Source of the DNA: Caproicibacterium argilliputei
Lineage (GTDB): Bacteria > Bacillota > Clostridia > Oscillospirales > Acutalibacteraceae
Assembly: GCF_029211325.2 (NCBI RefSeq)
Contig: NZ_CP135996.1
Location: 2,666,001-2,730,000 of the forward strand
Reading direction: 5' to 3'
Length of the DNA: 64,000 nt
The position numbers and the translations under genes were made by a program. A model generated the notes under the pieces. The model saw only the letters and a list, made by a program, of their open reading frames with translations, was not told the origin of the DNA and did no database searches. This document shows, piece after piece, positions 18,348 through 26,941 of this stretch (its first letter is position 1; every line of letters starts with the position of its first letter).

Positions 18348-21210
18348 TGGCGGCATCCTCCTTAAAGAAACTGGTGATTGCTTTGTGTGTCTGCACAATT
18401 CGCTCTTTTTCCGGCAAGGTATCCTCTAAATAAAGATACTCAAACCGGTTATAGCCGAACGCGTCGTTATTTTGTTTTAAAAACTGGGTTTCCATAAATT
18501 TACGCTTATCAAGGAATGTGGGGTCATTTGCGTATATTTTACCCTTTGTCTCTACAATGACTGCCTTGTGGATTTGTCCGGCCTTGCGCTGAATAATCAG
18601 GAAGTCAGGCGTGTATTTTCCGATGTACTGCCAGCGACCGCCATTCTGCTTAAAACAGCGAATTTTAAATTCAGTCAAGGCGCGGTCGCCGTTGTAGTAA
18701 ACTTCCAGTCCCAGCTTCTCCACATCATCAAATACAAGCACTTCTGATAGAAAGGTCTGCTCAAAGTTGCTGTCGGTTTTATAGGGCAGGTAATGGAACG
18801 AACGGTTTTTCGCCGGATGGGCGGAATATTTTTTTCTTGTTTGCTCCGCAAAGGCGGTGTTGCCTGTCTCTTCCGCGAGTTGAATCAGCTGTTCTGTTTT
18901 CCTGTCAATTTTGAGCTTCCCGTTATCGTCAAGAATGATATTTTCAACTACTGATTGCTCGGGATAGTAATCATCCGGCTTATCTGTATTGACACAGGTT
19001 GCAAAATTGTCAATATTTAATAGTTTCGCTTCCTGCGGAATTAATTCTTCCTTTGTTGTATACCCGCGCTTTTCATAAAAAGCCTTGCGGATATTCGATT
19101 CGATCAGCGCCCTGTTATATTTTGAACTGAAAAATCTGCTGCCATTGCGGACATATGTAATTGTATGGAACACATCTAACAAAACACCGGAATGCGCGTT
19201 CAACTGTTCCATCGTCACAAAACCAAGGCTTGATTTTGCGATGGTATAAAGCCATGCGGTAAAGGCTGCGGGTTCATCACCGCGTTCTTCGTCGTCAACG
19301 TCGATATTGGTGACATGCTGGGCAAAGTCCTGCGTTTTGACCGTATGAGAGATTTCCGCGTTTGCGGCGGCAATGGGAATTTCATCGTCAGGCCTTGCCT
19401 GTTCAAGCGTCAGGGTTTCATAATGAATTTTCAGCTGATAGAACTGAACCGGCGGAAGCTTCAGATATGCGGTACGGTCGTAGCGCTTGATATCTGCCTT
19501 TGGGTTATTCGCGGATGAAAACTCTTTTAGCGAGATATGGTGCTGCTGTTCCAACTGAGCATTCAATTTTTCTGCGTTGCTTTCATTTAAATAAATCAGC
19601 GCAGTTTCAGGCACGTTTTTCATAACTTGGCGCAGGCAGCGGCAGGATGTTTGCAATACCATGTTTTTGGGGCAGTCACCCTCCTGCGAGAGGATTATTC
19701 CTGTCAAGCTGCGGCAATCCCAGCCCTCTTTGCCGATTTGTACAAGCAAGACGATACGGATGTTTGATATTGCTTTATCCAAAGTATCAAACTGAAGCTG
19801 GCTGTCAGATGGCTGTGGATATTCCTTGTTTCCCTTGTGAAATTTCAGAATGGAGTCGGCTGTCAATCCGTATTCAGCTATAATTCGTGCAACGAGCGGA
19901 AAAACCATCTGTTCCAGTTTTTCGATGGTTCCACAATAAATACCGAGCTTTGCCACAAGCCCTCCATCATATACAGTATCTATGTAGGTATCCAGAAATT
20001 CGCGAACACCCGCTTCAACAATTTTCGCGCTGTCTGCTTCATCGGATATCTTAACAATCGGTTTCTTGAGAAAATTCCCCACTCCGTTTATCAGCGGATA
20101 ATAGTAAACGATATTGGAAATTTCCGCCGAGGCAATTGAAAGCTTATCCGTCACTTCAAACTTTTCAGCTTTTTCAAGGTACGGTGTACCGGAAAATCCA
20201 ATGACGGAATTAACCGTTTTGCTTTCCGACCATTTATTTACAACGGCGCGAAGCTTAATTTCGTCGCTTACCGCATGATGAACTTCATCTATAAAAATGG
20301 ACAGTGACGGAAGTTTGCCGATAAGGTTACGCAATTCGTTTGCCTGACGATCTTTTTCATCATCGCTCTCTTCAAATAGAGTAACCTGTCCGTTTTTTTC
20401 TTGAATACGGTCGAGAATTACTTTTTCCGCATTGGTCACGGCGACAAGTCCAAACAGTTCTGAAAGCGGCTGGTGGTTAGCGATTTTCTGCACATTCGGG
20501 TTTTTTGTTTTATTTGATTTGTTCGCGGTCTTGCTTTGATCAAGCACCTCAAACATCATTTTACGCTTGATGTTGCTTGCGGAAGGCTCCGGTATAACCC
20601 AAGATGGATCAAATTTCTGTATTGTCTTAAGACTTGGTATGACGGAGGATTTTAGTCCTGACGGCGCAAAAATAATAAAGTTATGGGCAAAAACCGGATT
20701 TTGCGGCTCATTCATAGCAAAGTACAAATCAAGATAGATAAACGCCGCCATCAGATAGGTTTTACCTGCACCCATCGGCAGACTGAAAAGATAGTCGGTA
20801 TAAGTAACTCCATAAAAGGCCTCGTTAAAGAATTTGTTATAATCAATGGAATCGGGGGATTTCTTGATTTGCTTTTCAATTTTCTCTGAGACCTGCTCGC
20901 CCAAATCATTTTTAAGCTGGGCATATTCCAACAAAGCAGCAGCGGCAGGGTAATTGTCGAGGAAATCCCGTGCTGATGCTGAGAGCTCTATGCCATCTAA
21001 ATCTAACGAATTAAATGTTCCCTGTTTAAACAAAACCGCAAGGGGTTTATTTTCACAGGCAATTTTTAAATAAAGATATGTTTTAATCGCTTCTATCTGT
21101 GCGTCTCGCATTTGTCCTTTATGAATCATATAGTCAATCAAAGGATTAACGGTGCAATCGGAAGATCTGTACCATCTGTCCCTTGCCATATTTAACATCT
21201 TATAAAACAT
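18340..21210 (-). CDS. Type III-like restriction subunit Res (SF2 helicase plus nuclease)
   Basis: A 956-residue DEAD/DEAH-family translocase with a C-terminal nuclease. Walker A is LPMGAGKTYLMA (about residues 144-155), Walker B IFIDEVHHAV (about 309-318), motif III IGFSGTPYLEK, and GKEGWDCRSLTGIIL in domain 2. The C-terminal PD-(D/E)XK site reads YTPDFLIIQ, then VIVETKGK (about 885-905). Type III Res needs Mod for recognition. GGGGAGG precedes the ATG by six bases, and the control gene ends 21 bases upstream. res first and mod second reverses the commonest type III order. Confidence 0.9.
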   Translation of the reverse strand: MFYKMLNMARDRWYRSSDCTVNPLIDYMIHKGQMRDAQIEAIKTYLYLKIACENKPLAVLFKQGTFNSLDLDGIELSASARDFLDNYPAAAALLEYAQLKNDLGEQVSEKIEKQIKKSPDSIDYNKFFNEAFYGVTYTDYLFSLPMGAGKTYLMAAFIYLDLYFAMNEPQNPVFAHNFIIFAPSGLKSSVIPSLKTIQKFDPSWVIPEPSASNIKRKMMFEVLDQSKTANKSNKTKNPNVQKIANHQPLSELFGLVAVTNAEKVILDRIQEKNGQVTLFEESDDEKDRQANELRNLIGKLPSLSIFIDEVHHAVSDEIKLRAVVNKWSESKTVNSVIGFSGTPYLEKAEKFEVTDKLSIASAEISNIVYYYPLINGVGNFLKKPIVKISDEADSAKIVEAGVREFLDTYIDTVYDGGLVAKLGIYCGTIEKLEQMVFPLVARIIAEYGLTADSILKFHKGNKEYPQPSDSQLQFDTLDKAISNIRIVLLVQIGKEGWDCRSLTGIILSQEGDCPKNMVLQTSCRCLRQVMKNVPETALIYLNESNAEKLNAQLEQQHHISLKEFSSANNPKADIKRYDRTAYLKLPPVQFYQLKIHYETLTLEQARPDDEIPIAAANAEISHTVKTQDFAQHVTNIDVDDEERGDEPAAFTAWLYTIAKSSLGFVTMEQLNAHSGVLLDVFHTITYVRNGSRFFSSKYNRALIESNIRKAFYEKRGYTTKEELIPQEAKLLNIDNFATCVNTDKPDDYYPEQSVVENIILDDNGKLKIDRKTEQLIQLAEETGNTAFAEQTRKKYSAHPAKNRSFHYLPYKTDSNFEQTFLSEVLVFDDVEKLGLEVYYNGDRALTEFKIRCFKQNGGRWQYIGKYTPDFLIIQRKAGQIHKAVIVETKGKIYANDPTFLDKRKFMETQFLKQNNDAFGYNRFEYLYLEDTLPEKERIVQTHKAITSFFKEDAANA

Positions 21211-21231
21211 GGTTAGCCTCCCCTCTGGAAA

Positions 21232-21444
21232 TCAGGCCTGCTCCAGTGCCGCTATAATTTCTTTAGATATGCCTTTTTCATTACAGTAATCAATAATTCG
21301 CATTTTCGCCAGACGACTTGGCGTGGTGCGGCTGTTTTCCCAGCGGTTTAGCGTAGTAAAACTGACGTTCAAATCTCTGGCAAATTGTTCTTGAGATATA
21401 TTCAGTTCTTTACGAATTTTCCTGAGTATTTCGTCGAGTCTCAT
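21232..21444 (-). CDS. XRE-family regulator (control-protein-like)
   Basis: A 70-residue helix-turn-helix protein (RLDEILRKIRKELNISQEQ, LNVSFTTLNRWENSRTTPS) that leads the restriction operon. The second ATG (21444) is preferred because GAGGTGAT ends eight bases before it; the ATG at 21450 would sit on the RBS. Small XRE proteins upstream of restriction genes (C proteins) delay restriction until DNA is methylated. The palindrome across its promoter supports autoregulation; the role in delaying Res is inferred. Confidence 0.85.
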   Translation of the reverse strand: MRLDEILRKIRKELNISQEQFARDLNVSFTTLNRWENSRTTPSRLAKMRIIDYCNEKGISKEIIAALEQA

Positions 21445-21464
21445 AGGCATATCACCTCATAATG

Positions 21465-21493
21465 ATTATAGCATCTGCTATAGTGAATTACAA
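21465..21493 (-). promoter_or_regulatory. Promoter and operator of the restriction operon
   Basis: Minus-strand TTGTAA (21493-21488), 17-base spacer, TATAAT (21470-21465). A perfect palindrome TATAGCA-TC-TGCTATA (21467-21482) covers the -10 and half the spacer, placed for a repressor to block polymerase. Confidence 0.8.
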
Positions 21494-21576
21494 GTGCGAA
21501 ATAAAGAAGTCACTGCTATAATGGTCGGTTTTTATGTCGGACAAAATGGAAGTCGTAAATTTTACGCATGTTGTAT
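21494..21576. other. Probable left junction of the conjugative element
   Basis: These 83 bases separate the intact restriction promoter from the 3' end of the recombinase block. Serine-recombinase elements usually end within about 100 bases of the recombinase gene, so the attachment site should lie here. The core cannot be defined because the other end is outside the window. Confidence 0.5.
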
Positions 21577-23214
21577 TCAAATTGTCTGTTCCACCTCAAG
21601 CCCGCCTTTGAAGGCGATCTGTATTTTTTCAGCGGAAACCACCGTCACCTTGGAGATAAGCTGTTTCACCAGAGCCTCGTCGTATTCGTCGAGACTGAAA
21701 TTGGCCTTCTCCAGTATCTCAAACAGCTCATTCATCCGGGCGTTGCTGTTTTGGGCGATAACCTGCCGCTGTTCGTGATCCCGCAGTCTGTTTTGAAGCG
21801 CCGTGCGCTCATCGGAAATTTCCTTGAATTTCTGGTCAAAATAATCCGCGCTGGCGGAGGAACGGGAGTTTAATTCCACCAAATCCAGCATGACTTTGTT
21901 CAGTTCTTCAATCCGGGTTTGAATGGCGGCGGTATCAATGGTGTCATCTTCCGCGTTTAGCGCCATACGGAGGCTGTGCTCCAAGGTATCGATCAGCTCG
22001 TCCTTATCTTCGACAAATCCACAAATAGCCTTCATAATGGCATCCTGCAACTTGTATTCCTCTATGGTAGGGGACACTTTGCAGTATTTCGTTCCGTATT
22101 CCAAGCGGTTGATACACCGCCACACGATTTTCTTTTTCCCGTTTCTGGCCCAGGTGACCCGCCGATACCGCGCCCCGCAGCAACCGCAGACAAGCAGTTC
22201 CGACAGTGCATATTTGCTGCTGTATTTGCCCTGCTCGGTTTTGGTGGCTTTCTGCGACACTTTCCGCTTGCTGGCTCTCCGGGCGATTTCCTCCTGCACA
22301 AGGTTGAACAGCTCCTTCGAGATGATTCCCTCATGGTTGCCGGTGACATAATACTGAGGAACTTCCCCCTGATTCTTCTTGCTTTTCTTGGTGAGGAAAT
22401 CCGTCACGTAGGTTTTTTGCAGCAGAGCGTCCCCAATGTATTTTTCATTTTGAAGCATATACCGTATGGCGTTCGTTGACCAGACTTTTTTGCCGGTGCC
22501 GGAGGGGATACCTTCGGCTTCCAGCCCGCGTTTGATTCGGGCAATGCTGTACCCGGACAGATAGCTTTGATAAATCCGCTTGACGATGGTGGCTTCCTCC
22601 GGGACAATCTTCGGTTTGCCGTCCTCGCCCTTTTCATAACCGAGGAAGCGGGAATACTGAAACGTAACCTTGCCGTTTTTGAAACTTTGGCGCTTGCCCC
22701 ACGTGACGTTTTTACTGATGGATTCGCTTTCGGCCTGTGCGAAGCTGCCGAGCAGACTGATGGTCATTTCGCTGGCCATCCGCATGGTGTTGATACCCTC
22801 TTTTTCAAAAATGATTGGGATGCCTTTTTCCTTGAGCTTGCGGATATAACCGAGGCAGTCCAGCGTATTTCTGGAAAACCGGGAAATGGATTTGGTCAAC
22901 ACCATATCTACCTTGCCTCTTTCGCACAGCTTCATCAGTTTCAAAAACTCGGTGCGCTTTCTCGCCGACGTCCCGGTTATGCCCTCGTCCGCGAAAATCC
23001 CGGCCATAGTCCAGTCCTTGTTGGCCTTGATTTTTGCCGTGTAATATTCGATCTGCGCCTGATAGCTGGACTGTTGTTCCTCCTGATCGGTGCTGACACG
23101 ACAGTAGGCGGCCACCCGCAGCTTCTTTTTTCGAACACCTTCCCGCAGCGTTTTCGGATTGGCGGGAATGACGGATACGGTTTTCTGAACCGGTGATATG
23201 GTTTGTGTCAGCAT
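21577..23214 (-). CDS. Large serine recombinase 3
   Basis: A 545-residue site-specific recombinase. The resolvase domain has the catalytic Ser in VAAYCRVSTDQEEQ (about residue 33) and MVLTKSISRFSRNT. The recombinase domain contains GYSIARIKRGLEAEGIPSG, then a zinc-ribbon (CGCCGARYRR, CINR) and a coiled-coil-like C-terminus. The start is ATG 23214, seven bases behind GGAAAGGAG, and it overlaps the stop of the middle recombinase gene by seven bases. It is the outermost gene of the element, next to the presumed attachment site. It probably integrates and excises the element with the two upstream proteins. Confidence 0.92.
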   Translation of the reverse strand: MLTQTISPVQKTVSVIPANPKTLREGVRKKKLRVAAYCRVSTDQEEQQSSYQAQIEYYTAKIKANKDWTMAGIFADEGITGTSARKRTEFLKLMKLCERGKVDMVLTKSISRFSRNTLDCLGYIRKLKEKGIPIIFEKEGINTMRMASEMTISLLGSFAQAESESISKNVTWGKRQSFKNGKVTFQYSRFLGYEKGEDGKPKIVPEEATIVKRIYQSYLSGYSIARIKRGLEAEGIPSGTGKKVWSTNAIRYMLQNEKYIGDALLQKTYVTDFLTKKSKKNQGEVPQYYVTGNHEGIISKELFNLVQEEIARRASKRKVSQKATKTEQGKYSSKYALSELLVCGCCGARYRRVTWARNGKKKIVWRCINRLEYGTKYCKVSPTIEEYKLQDAIMKAICGFVEDKDELIDTLEHSLRMALNAEDDTIDTAAIQTRIEELNKVMLDLVELNSRSSASADYFDQKFKEISDERTALQNRLRDHEQRQVIAQNSNARMNELFEILEKANFSLDEYDEALVKQLISKVTVVSAEKIQIAFKGGLEVEQTI

Positions 23215-24086
23215 ATTGGCGTACTCCTTTCCGTAGTATCGGGATCGATAATCTGATCGTTCATTAACTTCAAGTGCACTGTGCCGTCCGGCTCCATCAG
23301 TACCCACTTGACGGTTTTCTCAAACAGGACCGGATCAAACGCAGTAAGCGGTAAATAATTTTGAAAGCGTTTCCGAAGCCGTTCCGTTAAATATTCGTTT
23401 CCACAATCGGCGCAGGACGCGTATTTTTCTGCGGCGCAGTTGAAGATAAGCAGTTTTACGTAGTCGCTGTTTACCTCGGCCTTTTCCAATTCCCGGTTGA
23501 TCTGATTATTCAACTTGGTGACGTCCAGCGACGGCTCGTAAGGGCGGCGCTCACGTAATTTTAATTGCTCCGGCTGCGCGATAATGGCGTTCAGGGCGGC
23601 AACAATGCCTTTCAGCAGGATTTCGTCCGAAACGCGCCGCCCTGTGTGTCCCTCGGCTTTGCAGCACCAGCTCTCATACTGGGGATTGCGTCCATCCCGC
23701 TCGTATCGGCTTCCGCAGTTGTAGCAGTACAGCTTTTTGCGAATGAGGCTTAATTCCTCGGAGAGCGGCTGTCGAATATTTTTCTTCCGAATGAGTTCGG
23801 ATATGGCCCTGTAGGTGTTCGGATTGATCAGAGGCGGGAAGCCTTTCTCTCCGGTGTATCTCGGATTTTCCAGTATCCGTTTTACCATGTGCTTATTCCA
23901 TGCCGTGCTGTCAGCCTTGTAGGGAACGGCTCCTGCGGACATTTTTACGGCGATGGATTGATAGGACATTCCGGATAAGTAATCGGCGTATATCCGCCTG
24001 ACCGCTTCGGCCTCGTTTTTCTCGGTTGTCAGCGTCCCGTCTACAATGCGGTATCCGAAAGGGAGATATCGGTTCTGCTTCATCAC
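23208..24086 (-). CDS. Recombinase-domain protein without a catalytic domain
   Basis: A 292-residue protein that begins directly with the recombinase domain (GYRIVDGTLTTEKNEAEAVRRIY, SYQSIAVKM), followed by a four-cysteine zinc ribbon (CYNCGSRYERD, then CCKAEG) and a helical tail. The N-terminal resolvase domain with the nucleophilic serine is absent, and no upstream in-frame remnant is visible because the gene overlaps its upstream neighbour by four bases (ATGA). It therefore cannot cut DNA itself. Inference: it is a DNA-binding accessory subunit that forms a heteromeric recombinase with its two full-length neighbours. Confidence 0.85.
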   Translation of the reverse strand: MMKQNRYLPFGYRIVDGTLTTEKNEAEAVRRIYADYLSGMSYQSIAVKMSAGAVPYKADSTAWNKHMVKRILENPRYTGEKGFPPLINPNTYRAISELIRKKNIRQPLSEELSLIRKKLYCYNCGSRYERDGRNPQYESWCCKAEGHTGRRVSDEILLKGIVAALNAIIAQPEQLKLRERRPYEPSLDVTKLNNQINRELEKAEVNSDYVKLLIFNCAAEKYASCADCGNEYLTERLRKRFQNYLPLTAFDPVLFEKTVKWVLMEPDGTVHLKLMNDQIIDPDTTERSTPIC

Positions 24087-25735
24087 CCGAACACCTCCTT
24101 GGGCAGCCTCTCGGTAAATTCAAAGCCGCCGATCAGCCGAAATTTCAGCTTATACTGCTCAGTCACGATAATTTTGTCCACGATGCTGTGAAACAGCACC
24201 TCATTGAATCCGGAAAGGCAGGGCGCTCCTTTTTCAATCATTTCGATCAGCAGCCTGCAATCGGCGATTATTTTGTCGTCCTCGTCTCTTTCCAGCAGGC
24301 GGCGGCGTTTTGCGCGCAGAAAGCCGATATTCTGGTTTACCTCATTCGTTTTTTGCATAAAAAGAGCAGAATCCATGTACCCTTTCGACCGGAGCCGATT
24401 CAGTACCAGATTCTGCTTGGTGAGTTCCGCGATTTCCTTATTCAGTTCTCCGACCTTGGCGTTGCTCATGGTAAAAATGGACTGTAACGCCAGAAGCTGA
24501 TCGAGAACCGGATTCAAAAGATAGCGGCTGTTCTGTTTTAACTTATTGTACAAGCGGATAAACGCCTGATAGATGGCATCTTCACGAATTTGCCGGATTT
24601 CGCAGAGATCTTTTCCTCTGTCGTGGGTTCTGCAGATCCAATAGGCTTTCCCGTTAGTATATCGTCTGCGAAACGACGCCCCGCATTTTCCGCAGTAAAT
24701 TTTCCGGCTTAGATTGTACTGCTTTCGTTCCCCTCTGCCGGGACATTGGCGCCGCCTTAAGTCAATCAGTTCCTTGACCCGCTCGAATTCGGCTTTACTG
24801 ATGATCGGCTCGTGAGAACCCGTCACATAGTAGCGATCTTTCTGTCCGGTGTTCATTACTTTTCGAAACGGCAGGGTATCGGTGGTGAAGGACTTCTGCA
24901 GCAAAGAGTCACCGATATATTTCTCATTGGTCAGAATGTACCGGATACCCGTGTGGTGCCAGTTGGATTCACCGTCCTTGCGCGGGACACCGTCTTTCGT
25001 CAGGCGGTCGGCAATGACATCCATACTTTTTCCGGCGAGGTAGCTTGCAAAGATGTCCCGGACGACCGGGGCTTCCTTTTTATCCGGAATCAGAATATTG
25101 TCGACCAGCCGGTATCCGAAGGGGGCCTTGCAGGTGATGAAGTTACCGCTTTGCATCCGGTGAAGATAGCTCCAGCGCATGTTATTGGAGATGGAGGAAG
25201 ATTCCTCCTGCGCGACGGTGCTGAACATTTCCATGACCAGCTCGTCCCGCATTTCGTCAGTCTTGATACCTTCCTTTTCAAAATTAACGTTCACGCCGAG
25301 CGCTCTCAGCTCCCGGAGAGCGGAAAGGCAGTCCCGAATGTTTCGGGAAAATCGGGAAACGGATTTGACCAGAATCAGATCAATTTTCCCTTTGCGGCAG
25401 TCGTTCATCATCCGCAGGAAATCCTCTCGTTTATCCGTCCGGGTTCCGGTGATGCCCTCGTCGGCGTAAATATCGACCAGCTCCCATTCGTCGTTGCCGG
25501 TGATACGCTCGGTATAGTAATCCACCTGCGCGGCAAAGGAATTGAGTTGATCGTCCGAATCGCTGCTGACTCTGGCATAGGCACAGACACGCAGCTTTTC
25601 CGGCTGATAACCCAAAACCGGGCGAACGGGTTCAATCACCTGAATTTGCGGCGGTTGAAGGCTTCGACACGCAACCGGCATCTCGTTTCTGCCCGCTCCC
25701 GCAGCGGTTTGAGCGTATGCGCTATTCATTTTCAC
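24083..25735 (-). CDS. Large serine recombinase 1
   Basis: A 550-residue serine recombinase, first of three overlapping genes. The resolvase domain starts near residue 48 with catalytic Ser in VCAYARVSSDSDDQ; LILVKSVSRFSRNIRD carries the conserved arginines. The recombinase domain and zinc ribbon (CGKCGASFRRR, then CRTHDRGKDLCE) follow, then a helical C-terminus. The 3' end overlaps the next gene by four bases. It has a distinct N-terminal extension with PVRPVLGY. Roughly similar in domain order to recombinase 3 but clearly not a recent copy. Confidence 0.92.
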   Translation of the reverse strand: MKMNSAYAQTAAGAGRNEMPVACRSLQPPQIQVIEPVRPVLGYQPEKLRVCAYARVSSDSDDQLNSFAAQVDYYTERITGNDEWELVDIYADEGITGTRTDKREDFLRMMNDCRKGKIDLILVKSVSRFSRNIRDCLSALRELRALGVNVNFEKEGIKTDEMRDELVMEMFSTVAQEESSSISNNMRWSYLHRMQSGNFITCKAPFGYRLVDNILIPDKKEAPVVRDIFASYLAGKSMDVIADRLTKDGVPRKDGESNWHHTGIRYILTNEKYIGDSLLQKSFTTDTLPFRKVMNTGQKDRYYVTGSHEPIISKAEFERVKELIDLRRRQCPGRGERKQYNLSRKIYCGKCGASFRRRYTNGKAYWICRTHDRGKDLCEIRQIREDAIYQAFIRLYNKLKQNSRYLLNPVLDQLLALQSIFTMSNAKVGELNKEIAELTKQNLVLNRLRSKGYMDSALFMQKTNEVNQNIGFLRAKRRRLLERDEDDKIIADCRLLIEMIEKGAPCLSGFNEVLFHSIVDKIIVTEQYKLKFRLIGGFEFTERLPKEVFG

Positions 25736-25821
25736 TGTCTCCTTTCTTGTGGGTTCGATACCTTTTTGGTATTAGCACATACACTACCACATGGACGCGG
25801 GAATAGCTATCACAATATCCA

Positions 25822-25977
25822 CTAAATCGACCGGAGCACCGGGCGATACTTTTTGACTACGTATTCCTCAGCCTTTTCGTATTCCCGCGAGGTGATTTTT
25901 CCCTGTTTTAAAAGGGATACTAGAAAATTTCGAGCCATCCGATATTTGATTTCATTCGTTACCTGTTTCTGTGTCAT
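25822..25977 (-). CDS. 51-residue SHOCT-like protein
   Basis: A small protein starting MTQKQVTNEIKYRMARNFLV and ending KKYRPVLRSI, with an AGGAGG RBS nine bases upstream. The central LLKQGKITSREYEKAEEY matches the short helical SHOCT pattern often encoded beside serine recombinases in such elements. Possible roles are an accessory or oligomerisation factor of the recombinase complex; this is inference from position. It lies 86 bases upstream of the recombinase block and just downstream of the dead recombinase, probably in one transcript. Confidence 0.7.
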   Translation of the reverse strand: MTQKQVTNEIKYRMARNFLVSLLKQGKITSREYEKAEEYVVKKYRPVLRSI

Positions 25978-25990
25978 GGTTGAACGCCTC

Positions 25991-26368
25991 CTAACCGAGT
26001 AATGGAGACGAAAGTTTGGCCTGCCGCTCCACGGAGATTTCTCCTTCCAGCGGAGAGTACACCTTCACGCCGCAGTCGTTGAGCTGTCGGAGAAAGTCAA
26101 CGGTTTTCGCTGTGTCGCGATCGATACGGATGGCGGAATGAACAATCAAAGCCTCCACTTCACCCGCTTTGGCGGCGGCCATCGCGTCTTTTAGGCCGGC
26201 GCGGTTATAATCCAGACCGCTGCTCAAGTCTTCGGAAGCCCCGACAACCTCGAAGTCCATTTGACGTGCATATCCGTCCAGTTTTTCCTTCTGTTTTTTT
26301 AAAGCGCCGTGGGTATCCTCCGGCGCGTCGATACGGCAGTAAAGCCACGCTTTTCGTTTTGTATCCAT
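25991..26368 (-). CDS. Resolvase-like protein lacking the catalytic serine
   Basis: A 125-residue protein equivalent to an isolated resolvase N-domain. The family motif Y-x-R-V-S is AWLYCRIDAPED here, so the nucleophilic serine position holds aspartate. The second motif, normally KSxSRFxRN, is HSAIRIDRDT, retaining arginines. It is therefore predicted catalytically inactive. The ATG at 26368 follows AAGGAGGATAT. Position at the head of the recombinase cluster suggests a regulator of recombinase assembly or excision direction, but a decaying fragment cannot be ruled out. Confidence 0.8.
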   Translation of the reverse strand: MDTKRKAWLYCRIDAPEDTHGALKKQKEKLDGYARQMDFEVVGASEDLSSGLDYNRAGLKDAMAAAKAGEVEALIVHSAIRIDRDTAKTVDFLRQLNDCGVKVYSPLEGEISVERQAKLSSPLLG

Positions 26369-26399
26369 ATCGATATCCTCCTTCGCAATTATTGGCTTC

Positions 26400-26885
26400 A
26401 TGGCACATGCATAAGGGCAGACGTATCAAAACGCCTACCCTCATGGTATCTGGCATGAAACCGCCAGACTTGTTCTTCGTTTTCGGCTGCTCCTATTCGA
26501 CACTACTTCCCGGAGCCGGGGCAGTCAATTCAGACCAGCCAGTGGTTAACGTCACGCAAGCGTGACGAATGGCTGCCATGGGACTCTCACCCTCGCCGGG
26601 ATCTCCGGCGACCGCCCCCATTGCGATGTCTGTGGCTGGACGGAAGTATCATTATAGGCTGTTCCGGTCTTGGCGGTACGATCCACCACGGATCGTTTTC
26701 CGGTCAAACATTTCCCGCTCGGCACCTTTGATGCAATCGTTTTGACAGGCAGCTCTGACTTGCCTGCAGGTGGTCTTGGCGTGTTTCCCGACGCCGCTTT
26801 CGCTCATCACGCGAAACAGCTAATGTATCTGAACTGCTGGATATAACCGAATGATTTCGGTGTTTTTCAAGGAACACGGGAGAGA
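26400..26885 (-). ncRNA. Candidate large structured RNA (unidentified)
   Basis: About 490 bases with no convincing gene but many perfect stems. Read on the minus strand they include ACCGAA/TTCGGT, TTTCGC/GCGAAA, GGCGT/ACGCC, CAGGCA/TGCCTG, GATCC/GGATC, GCCGG/CCGGC, a CAGCCA/TGGCTG stem enclosing CGTCACGC/GCGTGACG (26550-26567), TCTGGC/GCCAGA, and a nine-pair stem GGGTAGGCG/CGTCTGCCC at the end. A short GGGTGAGAGTCCC string recalls group II introns, but no intron ends or reverse transcriptase are present. It lies between the sigma-like gene terminator and the inactive resolvase gene. Strand is inferred from neighbours. Confidence 0.5.
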
Positions 26886-26926
26886 TAAAAATCCCCCTCA
26901 CTTCTATAAAGGAAAAAGTGAGGGGG
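26886..26926 (-). terminator. Terminator of the sigma-like gene
   Basis: Minus-strand 11-bp stem (26926-26916 with 26903-26893) followed by ATTTTTA, 16 bases after the stop of the sigma-like gene. Confidence 0.9.
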
Positions 26927-26941
26927 TTGAGCGGATTGTTT

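Noticed and set aside
26660..26821. 51-codon minus-strand frame beginning MSESGVGKHAK within the hairpin-rich segment
   Set aside because: No RBS, and its sequence is explained by the stems; kept as part of the RNA candidate.
26400..26885. Group II intron
   Set aside because: Only a GGGTGAGAGTCCC string fits; no intron 5' consensus, domain V or reverse transcriptase is visible.
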